Assembly (NCBI RefSeq): GCF_030687715.1
Contig: NZ_CP117445.1
Location: forward strand, 623,501 to 687,500
From: Pseudomonas sp. FP2196
Lineage (GTDB): Bacteria; Pseudomonadota; Gammaproteobacteria; Pseudomonadales; Pseudomonadaceae
Length of the DNA stretch: 64,000 bases
Direction: 5' to 3'
Shown: in pieces, positions 18,762 to 30,163 of the stretch
How the letters are laid out: every line of letters begins with the position of its first letter
Position numbering within the stretch: position 1 is the stretch's first letter
Position numbers and translations under genes: made by a program
The notes under the pieces: generated by a model
What the model was told of the DNA's origin: nothing
The model's database searches: none
The model's input: only the letters and a program-made list of their open reading frames with translations

Positions 18762-19667
18762 TCACTCAGCGTTGGGGCTGTCGATCTGTTCGAGCATCCA
18801 TTTCACAAAGTCGCGCACCTTCGGCACTTCCGCCGCATGCTCCGGGTAGGCCAGGTAATAGGCGTCGGTGCTGGGCATTGCATGCTGCCAGGGAATGACC
18901 AGTTTGCCGTCGGCCAATTCTTCTTCCACCAGAAACCGTGGCAACAGCGCCACGCCGCAGCCGACTTGCGCGGCGCGGATGCACATATAAAAGGTTTCGA
19001 AGCGCGGGCCGTGGTAGCTGTGTTCGGTCTGGTAGCCCTGACTGTCGAACCAGTCGTGCCAAGCCTGTGGGCGCGACGCATTTTGCAGCAGCACCAGATC
19101 GGTGAGTTGCGTCGGATCAGTGAACGGCGTGTCAGGCAGACTGCCCGGCGCGCACACCGGCACCAGCTCTTCGCCGAACAGTTTCAGGCATTCGGTTCCA
19201 GGGCGTGAACCCTGGCCGTAATAGAACGCCAGATCACTGCGGCCTTGCAGCAAATCATCGGCCTCTTGTTCGTTGCACAGATCCAGATGAATCGACGGAT
19301 GGCGCAGACGCCAGCCTTTCAGGCGTGGCACCAGCCAGCGGGCGCCGAAGGTCGATGGCGTGGAGACACGCAGGACTTCGGTTTCGCCGCCGTAGGAACG
19401 CAGGTAATGCGTCGACATCTCGACTTGGGTAAGGATTTTTCTGACCTCCACCAGGTACAAATCCCCGGCCGGGGTCATCTGCAAGCGGCGGCGTATCCGA
19501 CGAAACAACAAGTGCTGCAACAATTCCTCAAGCTGCGCGACCTGTTTGCTGACCGCACTCTGGGTCAGGTTCAGTTCCTCGGCGGCCCGGGTGAAACTCA
19601 GGTGCCGGGTCACGGCCTCGAAGCACTGCAACGCGGTGATCGACGGCAAGTGGCGTTTGTTCAGCAT
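18762..19667 (-). CDS. LysR family regulator beside the ama genes
   Basis: A 301-residue LysR protein of GcvA-like type. The winged helix-turn-helix is at residues 1-62 (FTRAAEELNLTQSAVSKQVA), followed by a substrate-binding domain. AAAGGA precedes the ATG at 19667; the frame extends further but without similarity. It is divergent from amaB with a 163-base gap. In P. putida a LysR gene lies in the same position next to amaB-amaA for lysine/pipecolate catabolism, so regulation of that pathway is likely. The inducer is not known from the sequence. Confidence 0.88.
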   Translation of the reverse strand: MLNKRHLPSITALQCFEAVTRHLSFTRAAEELNLTQSAVSKQVAQLEELLQHLLFRRIRRRLQMTPAGDLYLVEVRKILTQVEMSTHYLRSYGGETEVLRVSTPSTFGARWLVPRLKGWRLRHPSIHLDLCNEQEADDLLQGRSDLAFYYGQGSRPGTECLKLFGEELVPVCAPGSLPDTPFTDPTQLTDLVLLQNASRPQAWHDWFDSQGYQTEHSYHGPRFETFYMCIRAAQVGCGVALLPRFLVEEELADGKLVIPWQHAMPSTDAYYLAYPEHAAEVPKVRDFVKWMLEQIDSPNAE

Positions 19668-19830
19668 GACGGATCCTTTTCTTGTCTTTCTTTGCGCAGC
19701 ATGAATAAACGGAATGATATCTCGCGTAAAGGTCGTTTGTTGCCTCGCCTTAGTGACGCTACAACTAAAGGCCTGCCCGGTCGCGAAAAAGCGCCCGCAC
19801 ACATTCAGTTTTTTGCTTGAGGAGTGACCC

Positions 19831-21321
19831 ATGGTTGCCGCATTGCTTGATCGTCTTGGTGTGAACCCGGCCCTTTATCAGAACGGCAAAGTGCCGGTGC
19901 ATTCGCCGATCGACGGTAGCCGCATTGCCGCGGTGAACTGGGAAGGTCCGGCCGAAGTCGAGCAGCACATCAGTCGCGCAGATCATGCGTTCGAGGCGTG
20001 GCGCAAGGTTCCAGCCCCGCGTCGCGGTGAACTGGTGCGTCAATTTGGTGAAGTGCTGCGCGAGTACAAGGCCGATCTGGGCGAGCTGGTGTCGTGGGAG
20101 GCCGGCAAGATTACTCAGGAAGGCCTGGGTGAAGTGCAGGAGATGATCGACATCTGCGACTTCGCCGTCGGTCTGTCGCGCCAGTTGTACGGCTTGACCA
20201 TCGCTTCCGAGCGCCCGGGCCACCACATGCGTGAAACCTGGCACCCGCTGGGCGTGGTCGGCGTGATCAGTGCGTTCAACTTCCCGGTCGCGGTGTGGGC
20301 GTGGAACACCACGCTGGCGCTGGTCTGCGGCAACCCGGTGGTATGGAAGCCGTCGGAGAAAACCCCGCTGACGGCGCTGGCCTGTCAGGCGCTGTTCGAC
20401 CGCGTGGTGAAGAATTTCACCGATGCCCCGGCCAATCTCTGCCAAGTGATTATCGGTGGCCGTGATGCAGGCGAAGCGCTGGTCGATGACCCGCGTGTCG
20501 CGCTGATCAGCGCCACCGGCAGCACTCGCATGGGCCGCGAAGTGGCGCCGAAAGTCGCTGCACGATTCGCTCGCAGCATCCTTGAACTGGGCGGCAACAA
20601 CGCGATGATCCTTGGCCCGAGCGCCGATCTGGACATGGCGGTGCGCGCGATTCTGTTCAGCGCTGTCGGCACCGCCGGTCAGCGTTGCACCACGTTGCGA
20701 CGTTTGATCGCGCATGAATCGGTGAAAGAAGAAATCGTCACCCGCCTCAAAGCCGCGTACGCCAAAGTGCGCATCGGCCATCCGCTGGAAGGCAATCTGG
20801 TCGGCCCGCTGATCGACAAGCACAGCTTTGAAAACATGCAGGATGCGCTGGAGCAGGCGTTGAGCGAGGGCGGTCGGGTGTTTGGCGGCAAGCGTCAACT
20901 GGAAGATCAGTTCCCCGACGCGTACTACGTTTCGCCGGCCATTGTTGAAATGCCTGAGCAGAGCGACGTGGTTTGCAGCGAAACCTTCGCACCGATTCTG
21001 TATGTGGTCGGCTACAACGACTTCCAGGAAGCGCTGCGTTTGAACAACGCTGTACCGCAAGGCCTGTCGTCGTGCATCTTCACCACCGATGTGCGCGAGG
21101 CCGAGCAGTTCATGTCGGCGATCGGCAGCGACTGCGGCATTGCCAACGTCAACATCGGCCCGAGCGGTGCGGAAATCGGCGGCGCGTTTGGCGGCGAGAA
21201 AGAGACCGGCGGCGGTCGTGAGTCGGGCTCCGACGCATGGCGCGCGTACATGCGTCGCCAGACCAACACCGTGAACTATTCGCTGGAATTGCCGCTGGCG
21301 CAGGGCATTACTTTCGACTGA
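19831..21321 (+). CDS. amaB: L-aminoadipate-semialdehyde dehydrogenase (aldehyde dehydrogenase family)
   Basis: A 496-residue NAD-dependent aldehyde dehydrogenase. The catalytic Cys286 (AGQRCTT) and general base Glu252 (LELGGNN) are in place, as are the NAD-binding NFPVAVWAWN and the C-terminal EIGGAFGGEKETGGGRESG. Its closest recollected relatives are AmaB proteins that oxidise L-2-aminoadipate 6-semialdehyde to 2-aminoadipate in the D-lysine/pipecolate route; related enzymes are called ALDH7. The pairing with amaA downstream supports this. GAGGAG precedes the ATG. A 234-base gap holding a repeat element separates it from amaA. Confidence 0.88.
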   Translation: MVAALLDRLGVNPALYQNGKVPVHSPIDGSRIAAVNWEGPAEVEQHISRADHAFEAWRKVPAPRRGELVRQFGEVLREYKADLGELVSWEAGKITQEGLGEVQEMIDICDFAVGLSRQLYGLTIASERPGHHMRETWHPLGVVGVISAFNFPVAVWAWNTTLALVCGNPVVWKPSEKTPLTALACQALFDRVVKNFTDAPANLCQVIIGGRDAGEALVDDPRVALISATGSTRMGREVAPKVAARFARSILELGGNNAMILGPSADLDMAVRAILFSAVGTAGQRCTTLRRLIAHESVKEEIVTRLKAAYAKVRIGHPLEGNLVGPLIDKHSFENMQDALEQALSEGGRVFGGKRQLEDQFPDAYYVSPAIVEMPEQSDVVCSETFAPILYVVGYNDFQEALRLNNAVPQGLSSCIFTTDVREAEQFMSAIGSDCGIANVNIGPSGAEIGGAFGGEKETGGGRESGSDAWRAYMRRQTNTVNYSLELPLAQGITFD

Positions 21322-21350
21322 CAGGTGGAGATCCGCTGAAGGGTTGAGCC

Positions 21351-21497
21351 TTTGTGGTGGGGGGATTTATCCCCGATGGCTGCGCAGCAGCCCCAAAACA
21401 TGCATGTGGAGTATCAGATACACCACGTGCACTGATTTTACGGTTGCCTCGCAACCGATCGGGGCGGTGCGACGTTTCGCTAAATCCCCTCGCCACA
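21351..21497. repeat. Degenerate family C repeat inside the ama operon
   Basis: TTTGTGGTGGGGGGATTTAT at the left and TAAATCCCCTCGCCACA at the right face each other around GGCTGCGCAGCAGCCCC. The same layout occurs at 42517-42620 and 46047-46151. Here the inner part has diverged. It separates amaB from amaA. Confidence 0.7.
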
Positions 21498-21555
21498 GGG
21501 TTCACCTTTACATGGAAAAGCACTGTTTTTGGCAGGTTTCTGTTGGAGTCTGGCA

Positions 21556-22839
21556 ATGCCGTTACGCGAAGAATGTCTGTGGGAAAAACTCACGCCGCAA
21601 AGGCCCGATAACACGGCGCTCAAGGGTGAAGTCAAAGTCGATGTGTGCGTGATTGGCGCCGGGTTTACCGGCTTGTCGGCGGCGCTGCATCTGTTGGAAA
21701 AAGGCAAAAGCGTCTGCGTGCTGGAAGCCCATCGCGCCGGGCACGGCGGTTCCGGACGCAACGTCGGGCTGGTCAACGCCGGCATGTGGATCCCGCCGGA
21801 CGAGATCGAAGCAGGGTTCGGCGAGGCGGTCGGCAGTCAGCTCAACCGCATGTTGGGGGCGGCACCGGCGCTGGTGTTCAGCCTTGTGGATAAGTACAAC
21901 ATCGATTGCCAGTTGCGCCGCGAGGGCACGCTGCACATGGCACACAACGCCAAGGGCGAGGCCGATCTGCGCAGTCGTGAGCAGCAATGGAAGCGTCGTG
22001 GTGCGCCGGTCGAGTTGCTGACCGGCAAGGCTTGCGAGCAAGCCACCGGTACGCAAAAGATTGCCGCTGCATTGCTCGACCGTCGTGCCGGAACGCTGAA
22101 TCCGATGGCGTATGTCACCGGGCTGGCGAATGCCGTCATCGGTCTTGGCGCAAAGATGTTCGATCATTCCCCGGTCACGCGTCTCGAACGTGTGGGTCAA
22201 AAATGGTCGGTGCAGACCGAACAGGGTTCGGTGCTGGCCGAGCAGGTTGTCATCGCCTCCAACGCTTACACCGAAGGTGACTGGACCGAACTCAAACGCA
22301 ACTTTTTCCCCGGTTACTACTACCAGGTCGCTTCGGTGCCGCTGACTGAAGATGCCGCCCAGGAAATCCTGCCAGGCGGGCAGGGCTCATGGGACACCCG
22401 CCAGGTCTTGAGCAGCATCCGCCGCGACAAAGACGGGCGGCTGCTACTCGGCAGCCTCGGCAACGGCAATCAGAAACCGACCTGGTTCCTCAAGGCCTGG
22501 GCCGACCGCGTGCAGCAGCATTACTTTCCCAATCTGAAACCCGTCGAGTGGGAATGCACCTGGACCGGGCGCATCGCTTTCACGCCGGATCATTTGATGC
22601 GGCTGTTCGAACCGGCACCGGGACTGGTGGCCGTTACCGGCTATAACGGCCGAGGCGTGACTACCGGCACCGTAGTCGGTAAAGCTTTCGCTGATTATCT
22701 GTGCAATGGAAGCCCTCAAGCCCTGCCGATTCCTTTTGCACCGATGCAGCCCCTGGCGGGCGTGGGTTTGCGCAGTTGCCTTTATGAGGCTGGTTTCTCG
22801 CTGTATCACGCAGGCCAGTGCCTGCGCATCGTCATTTGA
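21556..22839 (+). CDS. amaA: L-pipecolate oxidase (FAD-dependent oxidoreductase)
   Basis: A 427-residue DAO-family flavoprotein. The N-terminal dinucleotide-binding motif is VCVIGAGFTGLSAALHL with ELEAHR-like CVLEAHRAG following, then GRNVGLVNAG; the C-terminal FAD-binding region is GYNGRGVTTGT. Pipecolate oxidases convert L-pipecolate to piperideine-6-carboxylate, which hydrolyses to the semialdehyde handled by AmaB. The ATG at 21556 follows TGGAG at 7-base spacing; a start 9 codons earlier lacks such a site. The neighbourhood (LysR, amaB, amaA) matches P. putida. The exact substrate is inferred. Confidence 0.85.
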   Translation: MPLREECLWEKLTPQRPDNTALKGEVKVDVCVIGAGFTGLSAALHLLEKGKSVCVLEAHRAGHGGSGRNVGLVNAGMWIPPDEIEAGFGEAVGSQLNRMLGAAPALVFSLVDKYNIDCQLRREGTLHMAHNAKGEADLRSREQQWKRRGAPVELLTGKACEQATGTQKIAAALLDRRAGTLNPMAYVTGLANAVIGLGAKMFDHSPVTRLERVGQKWSVQTEQGSVLAEQVVIASNAYTEGDWTELKRNFFPGYYYQVASVPLTEDAAQEILPGGQGSWDTRQVLSSIRRDKDGRLLLGSLGNGNQKPTWFLKAWADRVQQHYFPNLKPVEWECTWTGRIAFTPDHLMRLFEPAPGLVAVTGYNGRGVTTGTVVGKAFADYLCNGSPQALPIPFAPMQPLAGVGLRSCLYEAGFSLYHAGQCLRIVI

Positions 22840-22915
22840 GTGTTGAAATATGTTGCTGGAAGCGGCGCTTTTCGACGTAACGACTAGCCTGTAATGGTGC
22901 GGGTTGTAGCAGTCC

Positions 22916-22932
22916 CGCACCAGCAGTGTGCA
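22916..22932 (+). promoter_or_regulatory. NtrC-like site upstream of livK
   Basis: CGCACCAGCAGTGTGCA contains GCAC-N7-GTGC, the symmetric core of the NtrC operator. It is about 42 bases upstream of the first sigma-54 motif and about 200 upstream of the second. Confidence 0.45.
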
Positions 22933-22973
22933 GTTCGGTGACGCGGGCTGTTACAGGCTGGTTGCACGTCGTT

Positions 22974-22988
22974 TGGCACCGCGGTTGC
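22974..22988 (+). promoter_or_regulatory. Sigma-54 promoter motif 1 upstream of livK
   Basis: TGGCAC-CGCGG-TTGC is an exact match to the TGGCAC-N5-TTGC core, followed by A. A transcript from here would have a leader of about 220 bases. Confidence 0.6.
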
Positions 22989-23130
22989 AATGATGGCGCG
23001 TGCGGGTTGCGCCTGAAAAAATAAATGGTTTCACCTTCCGCGGTTTAGACGGTTGCACGCCCAATGAAAATGGGAACGAAACAGTCGAAATAACAAGAAA
23101 GCAGCGACTTTTTGAAGAATAAAAAACCGA

Positions 23131-23145
23131 TGGCACGGCCCTTGC
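23131..23145 (+). promoter_or_regulatory. Sigma-54 promoter motif 2 upstream of livK
   Basis: TGGCAC-GGCCC-TTGC matches the core exactly and also carries the preferred G after TGGCAC and T after TTGC. The start would be near 23157, about 50 bases before the livK ATG. Confidence 0.75.
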
Positions 23146-23207
23146 TCTGAGCATTCAGTGAAGTGAAGTCGCAGTGCCAACTAAAAAAAACCTTGGAGCA
23201 CCACCTC

Positions 23208-24341
23208 ATGTCCCAGACGTTTTACAAGAAAGGCTTTCTGGCCCTCGCAGTGGCTACTGCGTTGGGTGTTTCTGCGTTTGCTCAAGCTGATGTGAAAATC
23301 GGTGTAGCGGGTCCAATGACGGGCGCCAACGCAGCATTTGGCGAGCAGTACATGAAGGGTGCACAGGCGGCGGCCGACGCGGTCAACGCGGCTGGCGGCG
23401 TCAACGGGGAGAAAATCGTACTGGTCAAGGGCGATGACGCCTGCGAACCGAAGCAGGCCGTGACGGTCGCCAAGGACCTCACCAACCAGAAAGTCGCCGG
23501 CGTGGTCGGTCACTTCTGCTCCTCTTCGACCATTCCAGCGTCGGAAATCTACGACGAAGCGGGCATCATCGCGATCACTCCGGGTTCCACCAACCCGCAG
23601 GTGACCGAGCGTGGTCTGAGCGCCATGTTCCGTATGTGCGGCCGTGACGACCAGCAAGGCATCGTCGCCGGCGACTACATCGTCGATATCCTGAAGGGTA
23701 AAAAAGTTGTCGTTCTGCACGACAAGGACACCTACGGCCAAGGTCTGGCGGACGCCACCAAGGCCCAACTGGTCAAGCGCGGCGTGACTCCGGTGCTGTA
23801 CGAAGGCCTGACCCGTGGCGAAAAAGACTTCAGCACCATCGTCACCAAAATCCGTGGTGCCGGCGCCGATGTCGTGTACTTCGGTGGTCTGCACCCGGAA
23901 GCCGGTCCGCTGGTTCGCCAACTGCGTGAGCAGGGCCTGAAAGACGTCAAGTTCATGTCCGATGACGGCATCGTCACCGACGAACTGGTCACCACCGCTG
24001 GCGGCCCACAATTCGTTGATGGCGTGCTGATGACCTTCGGCGCCGACCCACGCCTGCTGCCAGACAGCAAGACCGTGGTAGACGCCTTCCGCAAGGCCGG
24101 CACCGAACCTGAAGGCTACACCCTGTACGCCTACGCCTCGGTGCAGACCCTGGCTGCCGCCTTCAATGGCGCCAAGTCCAACAAGGGCGAAGAAGCGGCT
24201 GCCTGGCTGAAGAAAAACCCGGTCAAGACCGTCATGGGCGAGAAGACCTGGGACTCCAAGGGCGACCTGAAAGTCTCCGACTACGTGGTTTACCAGTGGG
24301 ACAAGGACGGCAAATATCACCAGCTGGAAAAACAGAAGTAA
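23208..24341 (+). CDS. livK: Branched-chain amino acid ABC transporter, periplasmic binding protein
   Basis: A 377-residue precursor. Residues 1-26 are a signal peptide (hydrophobic core FLALAVATALGVSAFAQA), and the mature protein begins DVKIGVAGPMTGANAAFG, typical of the Leu/Ile/Val-binding family. Further landmarks are LVKGDDACEPKQAV, GHFCSSSTIPAS and HDKDTYGQG. It delivers amino acids to LivHM in the inner membrane. This is the BraC equivalent of P. aeruginosa. Ligand specificity (Leu/Ile/Val, perhaps Ala/Thr) cannot be fixed. The ATG at 23208 was chosen over an upstream GTG because it begins the signal peptide. First gene of livKHMGF, behind two sigma-54 motifs. Confidence 0.95.
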   Translation: MSQTFYKKGFLALAVATALGVSAFAQADVKIGVAGPMTGANAAFGEQYMKGAQAAADAVNAAGGVNGEKIVLVKGDDACEPKQAVTVAKDLTNQKVAGVVGHFCSSSTIPASEIYDEAGIIAITPGSTNPQVTERGLSAMFRMCGRDDQQGIVAGDYIVDILKGKKVVVLHDKDTYGQGLADATKAQLVKRGVTPVLYEGLTRGEKDFSTIVTKIRGAGADVVYFGGLHPEAGPLVRQLREQGLKDVKFMSDDGIVTDELVTTAGGPQFVDGVLMTFGADPRLLPDSKTVVDAFRKAGTEPEGYTLYAYASVQTLAAAFNGAKSNKGEEAAAWLKKNPVKTVMGEKTWDSKGDLKVSDYVVYQWDKDGKYHQLEKQK

Positions 24342-24375
24342 GGGCTGACGCGACCGTTTGAACTCCGCAAATCCC

Positions 24376-24465
24376 TGTGGGAGCGGGCTTGCCCGCGATG
24401 ACGGCCTGACAGTCGACAACTGTGTTGAATGTTCTACCGCTATCGCTGGCAAGCCAGCTCCCACA
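24376..24465. repeat. REP-like pair (family A) between livK and livH
   Basis: TGTGGGAGCGGGCTTGCCCG faces GCTGGCAAGCCAGCTCCCAC. Located in the 242-base gap inside the liv operon, it could stabilise the livK segment of the transcript. Confidence 0.75.
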
Positions 24466-24583
24466 AGGTCCTGCGGTGATCGAACTGTTCGCGCTCTGAC
24501 ATTGCTCCGACGTAAATCTGTATTTTTCCTAGAAGAGCCGCGCACCTCAGGGTGTGCAGGTTCTCACTGCGTGAGATTGCGTT

Positions 24584-25498
<915 letters not shown>

Positions 25499-25501
25499 GC
25501 G

Positions 25502-26803
25502 ATGTCTTCAACCACCCAAAAAAACATCGATATCAAAAAAAGCCTGGTTGAGGCGATTCTTGCCGGCCTCATTGCCCTGATTGTGTTCGGCCCGATTGTC
25601 GGCGTCGTACTCGAGGGCTACAGCTTCAATCTTGAGCCGACCCGCGTGGCGTGGATTATCGGCATTGTCATGATCGGCCGCTTTGCCCTCAGCCTGTTTC
25701 TGCAAACACCCAAGGGCCTGAAAATTCTCGACGGATTCGAGAGCACCGGTTCCGGTGTGCATGTGTTGCCGGCCGATCACAAATCAAGCCTGCGCTGGAT
25801 CATCCCGCTGCTGATTGTGATTGCTGTGGCGGTTCCGTTCGTCTCCAACTCGTACCTGCTGGGCGTGGTCATCCTCGGCCTGATCTATGTGCTGCTGGGG
25901 CTGGGGCTGAACATCGTGGTCGGTCTGGCCGGTCTGCTCGACCTCGGTTACGTGGCGTTTTATGCCATCGGTGCTTATGGTCTGGCGCTCGGTTACCAGT
26001 ATCTCGGCCTGGGCTTCTGGACGGTGCTGCCGCTGGCGGCGATCACCGCAGGCCTTGCCGGCTGCATTCTCGGTTTCCCGGTACTGCGCCTGCACGGTGA
26101 CTATCTGGCGATCGTGACCCTGGGCTTTGGTGAAATCATTCGCCTGGTCCTCAACAACTGGCTGTCCCTGACCGGCGGCCCGAACGGCATGCCGGCGCCA
26201 CTGCCGACGTTCTTCGGTCTGGAGTTCGGCAAACGAGCGAAGGATGGCGGGGTGCCGTTTCACGAGTTCTTCGGCATCGCCTACAACCCGGACGTGAAGT
26301 ATTACTTCATCTACGCAGTGTTGTTCCTGGTGGTACTGGCCGTGCTGTACATCAAGCATCGTCTGGTGAAGATGCCGGTCGGTCGCGCCTGGGAAGCACT
26401 GCGTGAAGACGAGATCGCTTGCCGTTCGATGGGCCTGAACCACGTATTGGTCAAGCTCTCGGCGTTCACCATCGGTGCCTCGACTGCCGGTCTCGCCGGG
26501 GTGTTTTTCGCCACTTACCAAGGCTTCGTCAACCCGACCTCGTTCACCTTCTTCGAATCGGCGCTGATCCTCGCCATCGTCGTGCTCGGCGGCATGGGCT
26601 CGACCATCGGCGTGGTGATCGCAGCCTTCGTGCTGACCGTCGCCCCGGAACTGCTGCGCGGCTTCGCTGAATATCGCGTGCTGCTGTTCGGCATCCTGAT
26701 GGTGTTGATGATGATCTGGCGACCACGCGGGCTGATTCGCATCAGCCGTACCGGGGTCACTCCACGCAAAGGTGCCATTCACTATGAGAGGACTGCGCCA
26801 TGA
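25502..26803 (+). CDS. livM: Branched-chain amino acid ABC transporter permease LivM
   Basis: A 433-residue permease. Residues 1 to about 95 are the N-terminal extension typical of high-affinity LivM (DUF3382-like: two membrane segments and the EGYSFNLEPTR loop). The core has LGLGLNIVVGLAGLLDLGYVAFYAIGAYG split over several helices, the TGGPNGM loop, and the coupling segment GRAWEALREDEIACRSMG. Its ATG is 3 bases after livH, and its stop overlaps the livG start by 4 bases (ATGA). Equivalent to BraE. Confidence 0.95.
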   Translation: MSSTTQKNIDIKKSLVEAILAGLIALIVFGPIVGVVLEGYSFNLEPTRVAWIIGIVMIGRFALSLFLQTPKGLKILDGFESTGSGVHVLPADHKSSLRWIIPLLIVIAVAVPFVSNSYLLGVVILGLIYVLLGLGLNIVVGLAGLLDLGYVAFYAIGAYGLALGYQYLGLGFWTVLPLAAITAGLAGCILGFPVLRLHGDYLAIVTLGFGEIIRLVLNNWLSLTGGPNGMPAPLPTFFGLEFGKRAKDGGVPFHEFFGIAYNPDVKYYFIYAVLFLVVLAVLYIKHRLVKMPVGRAWEALREDEIACRSMGLNHVLVKLSAFTIGASTAGLAGVFFATYQGFVNPTSFTFFESALILAIVVLGGMGSTIGVVIAAFVLTVAPELLRGFAEYRVLLFGILMVLMMIWRPRGLIRISRTGVTPRKGAIHYERTAP

Positions 26804-27672
26804 GTGAAGTCGTACTCTCTGTTGAAAAACTGATGATGCATTTCGGCGGCATCAAGGCGTTGAGCGATGTCAGCCTGAAGGTCAAGCGCAACTCGATCTT
26901 CGCCTTGATCGGCCCCAACGGCGCCGGCAAGACCACGGTGTTCAACTGCCTGACCGGGTTCTACAAGGCCTCCGGCGGCAAGATCGAACTCAACGTGCGT
27001 GGCCAGCAGACCAACGTCATCCAGTTGCTGGGCGAATCGTTCAAACCGACCGATTTCGTCTCGCCAAAGTCGTTCCTCAGTCGTATGTACTACAAGATGT
27101 TCGGCGGCACGCACCTGGTGAACCGCGCAGGACTGGCCCGGACTTTCCAGAACATTCGCCTGTTCAAGGAAATGTCGGTGCTGGAAAACCTGCTGGTGGC
27201 CCAGCACATGTGGGTCAACCGCAACATGCTCGCCGGCATCCTCAACACCAAGGGCTACCGCAAGGCCGAAAGCGATGCGCTGGACTGCGCGTTCTACTGG
27301 CTGGAAGTGGTCGATCTGGTGGACTGCGCCAACCGTCTGGCCGGTGAACTCTCCTACGGCCAGCAACGTCGACTGGAGATCGCCCGGGCCATGTGCACGC
27401 GGCCGCAGATCATCTGCCTCGACGAACCGGCCGCCGGCCTCAACCCTCAGGAAACCGAAGCGCTGAGCGCGATGATCCGGCTGCTGCGCGACGAGCATGA
27501 TCTGACCGTGGTGCTGATCGAACACGACATGGGCATGGTAATGAGTATTTCCGACCACATCGTGGTGCTGGACCACGGCATCGTTATCGCCGAAGGCGGG
27601 CCTGAAGCCATCCGTAATGATCCGAAAGTGATTGCTGCTTACCTGGGCGCTGACGAAGAGGAGCTGGTATGA
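26800..27672 (+). CDS. livG: Branched-chain amino acid ABC transporter ATPase LivG
   Basis: A 290-residue ATPase with Walker A GPNGAGKTTV (about residues 39-47), signature LSYGQQRRLEIARAM, Walker B CLDEPAAGLNPQE and switch His in LIEHDMGMVM. It powers LivHM together with LivF at the inner face of the membrane. Overlaps livM and livF by 4 bases each. Equivalent to BraF. Confidence 0.95.
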   Translation: MSEVVLSVEKLMMHFGGIKALSDVSLKVKRNSIFALIGPNGAGKTTVFNCLTGFYKASGGKIELNVRGQQTNVIQLLGESFKPTDFVSPKSFLSRMYYKMFGGTHLVNRAGLARTFQNIRLFKEMSVLENLLVAQHMWVNRNMLAGILNTKGYRKAESDALDCAFYWLEVVDLVDCANRLAGELSYGQQRRLEIARAMCTRPQIICLDEPAAGLNPQETEALSAMIRLLRDEHDLTVVLIEHDMGMVMSISDHIVVLDHGIVIAEGGPEAIRNDPKVIAAYLGADEEELV

Positions 27673-28385
27673 GCCAACCAATCCTCGAACTGAAAAACCT
27701 CAACGTGTTCTATGGTCCGATCCAGGCTCTCAAGGGTGTTTCGCTGGAGATCAATGAAGGTGAAACCGTCAGCCTGATCGGCTCCAACGGTGCCGGCAAG
27801 TCGACGTTGCTGATGTCGATCTTCGGCCAGCCACGGGCGGCGAGTGGGCAGATCCTTTATCAAGGCGTCGACATTACCCACAAGTCATCGCACTACATCG
27901 CGTCCAACGGCATCGCCCAGTCGCCGGAAGGCCGGCGGGTGTTCCCTGACATGACCGTCGAGGAAAACCTGCTGATGGGCACGATTCCGATTGGCGACAA
28001 GTACGCCAAAGAGGATATGCAGCGGATGTTCACGCTGTTCCCGCGGCTGGAGGAGCGGCGTAACCAGCGGGCGATGACCATGTCCGGCGGCGAGCAGCAA
28101 ATGCTCGCCATCGCCCGTGCGTTGATGAGCCGACCGAAGTTGTTGCTGCTCGATGAGCCGAGCCTCGGTTTGGCGCCGATTGTGGTGAAACAGATCTTCG
28201 CGACTCTGCGAGAACTGGCGAAAACCGGCATGACGATTTTCCTCGTCGAGCAGAACGCCAACCATGCGCTGAAGCTGTCGGATCGGGCGTATGTGATGGT
28301 CAACGGCGAGATTCGTTTGACCGGTACCGGGAAAGAGTTGTTGGTGAATGAAGAGGTGCGTAACGCCTATCTGGGCGGGCACTGA
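27669..28385 (+). CDS. livF: Branched-chain amino acid ABC transporter ATPase LivF
   Basis: A 238-residue ATPase with Walker A GSNGAGKSTL, signature MSGGEQQMLAIARALM, Walker B LLLLDEPSLGLAP and LVEQNANHAL. Last gene of livKHMGF, followed 20 bases later by a strong terminator. Equivalent to BraG. Confidence 0.95.
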   Translation: MSQPILELKNLNVFYGPIQALKGVSLEINEGETVSLIGSNGAGKSTLLMSIFGQPRAASGQILYQGVDITHKSSHYIASNGIAQSPEGRRVFPDMTVEENLLMGTIPIGDKYAKEDMQRMFTLFPRLEERRNQRAMTMSGGEQQMLAIARALMSRPKLLLLDEPSLGLAPIVVKQIFATLRELAKTGMTIFLVEQNANHALKLSDRAYVMVNGEIRLTGTGKELLVNEEVRNAYLGGH

Positions 28386-28404
28386 GTTATCCCCAGATAC
28401 ACAC

Positions 28405-28436
28405 AGCCCCGGCGACGTGAGTCCCGGGGCTTTTTT
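28405..28436 (+). terminator. Rho-independent terminator of the liv operon
   Basis: AGCCCCGG and CCGGGGCT form the stem, directly followed by TTTTT. Confidence 0.9.
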
Positions 28437-29988
<1,552 letters not shown>

Positions 29989-30003
29989 CACCGCATCATC
30001 GTT

Positions 30004-30069
30004 CTTCGCGAGCAGGCTCGCTCCCACTTTGAAATGCATTCCAATGTGGGAGCGAGCCTGCTCGCGAAG
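30004..30069. repeat. REP-like inverted pair (family A)
   Basis: Two perfect 24-base arms beginning CTTCGCGAGCAGGCTCGCTC, separated by 18 bases, between the SDR gene and the CDF gene. Confidence 0.9.
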
Positions 30070-30163
30070 AGGCCAAAACGGCCAAAACAGGGCGATAAGG
30101 TAAACTCCCCTCGCAACAACCCAACCGCACCCCGCGGTTTTCAAGGTTTTTCGAGGAGTCAAA

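Larger units (their letters stand above)
22840..23207 (+). other. 368-base regulatory region between amaA and livK
   Basis: No coding sequence is supported. It holds an inverted repeat just after amaA (TGGTGCGGG...CCCGCACCA, 22894-22922), an NtrC-like motif, two -24/-12 promoter motifs, and two exact copies of GGTTGCACG (22960-22968 and 23051-23059) that could be activator sites. Confidence 0.6.

Noticed and set aside
22894..22922. TGGTGCGGG...CCCGCACCA as an NtrC operator
   Set aside because: The half-sites are in the opposite order to the operator (GGTGC first, GCACC second); a hairpin after amaA is more likely, although the right arm is part of the GCAC-N7-GTGC motif listed separately.
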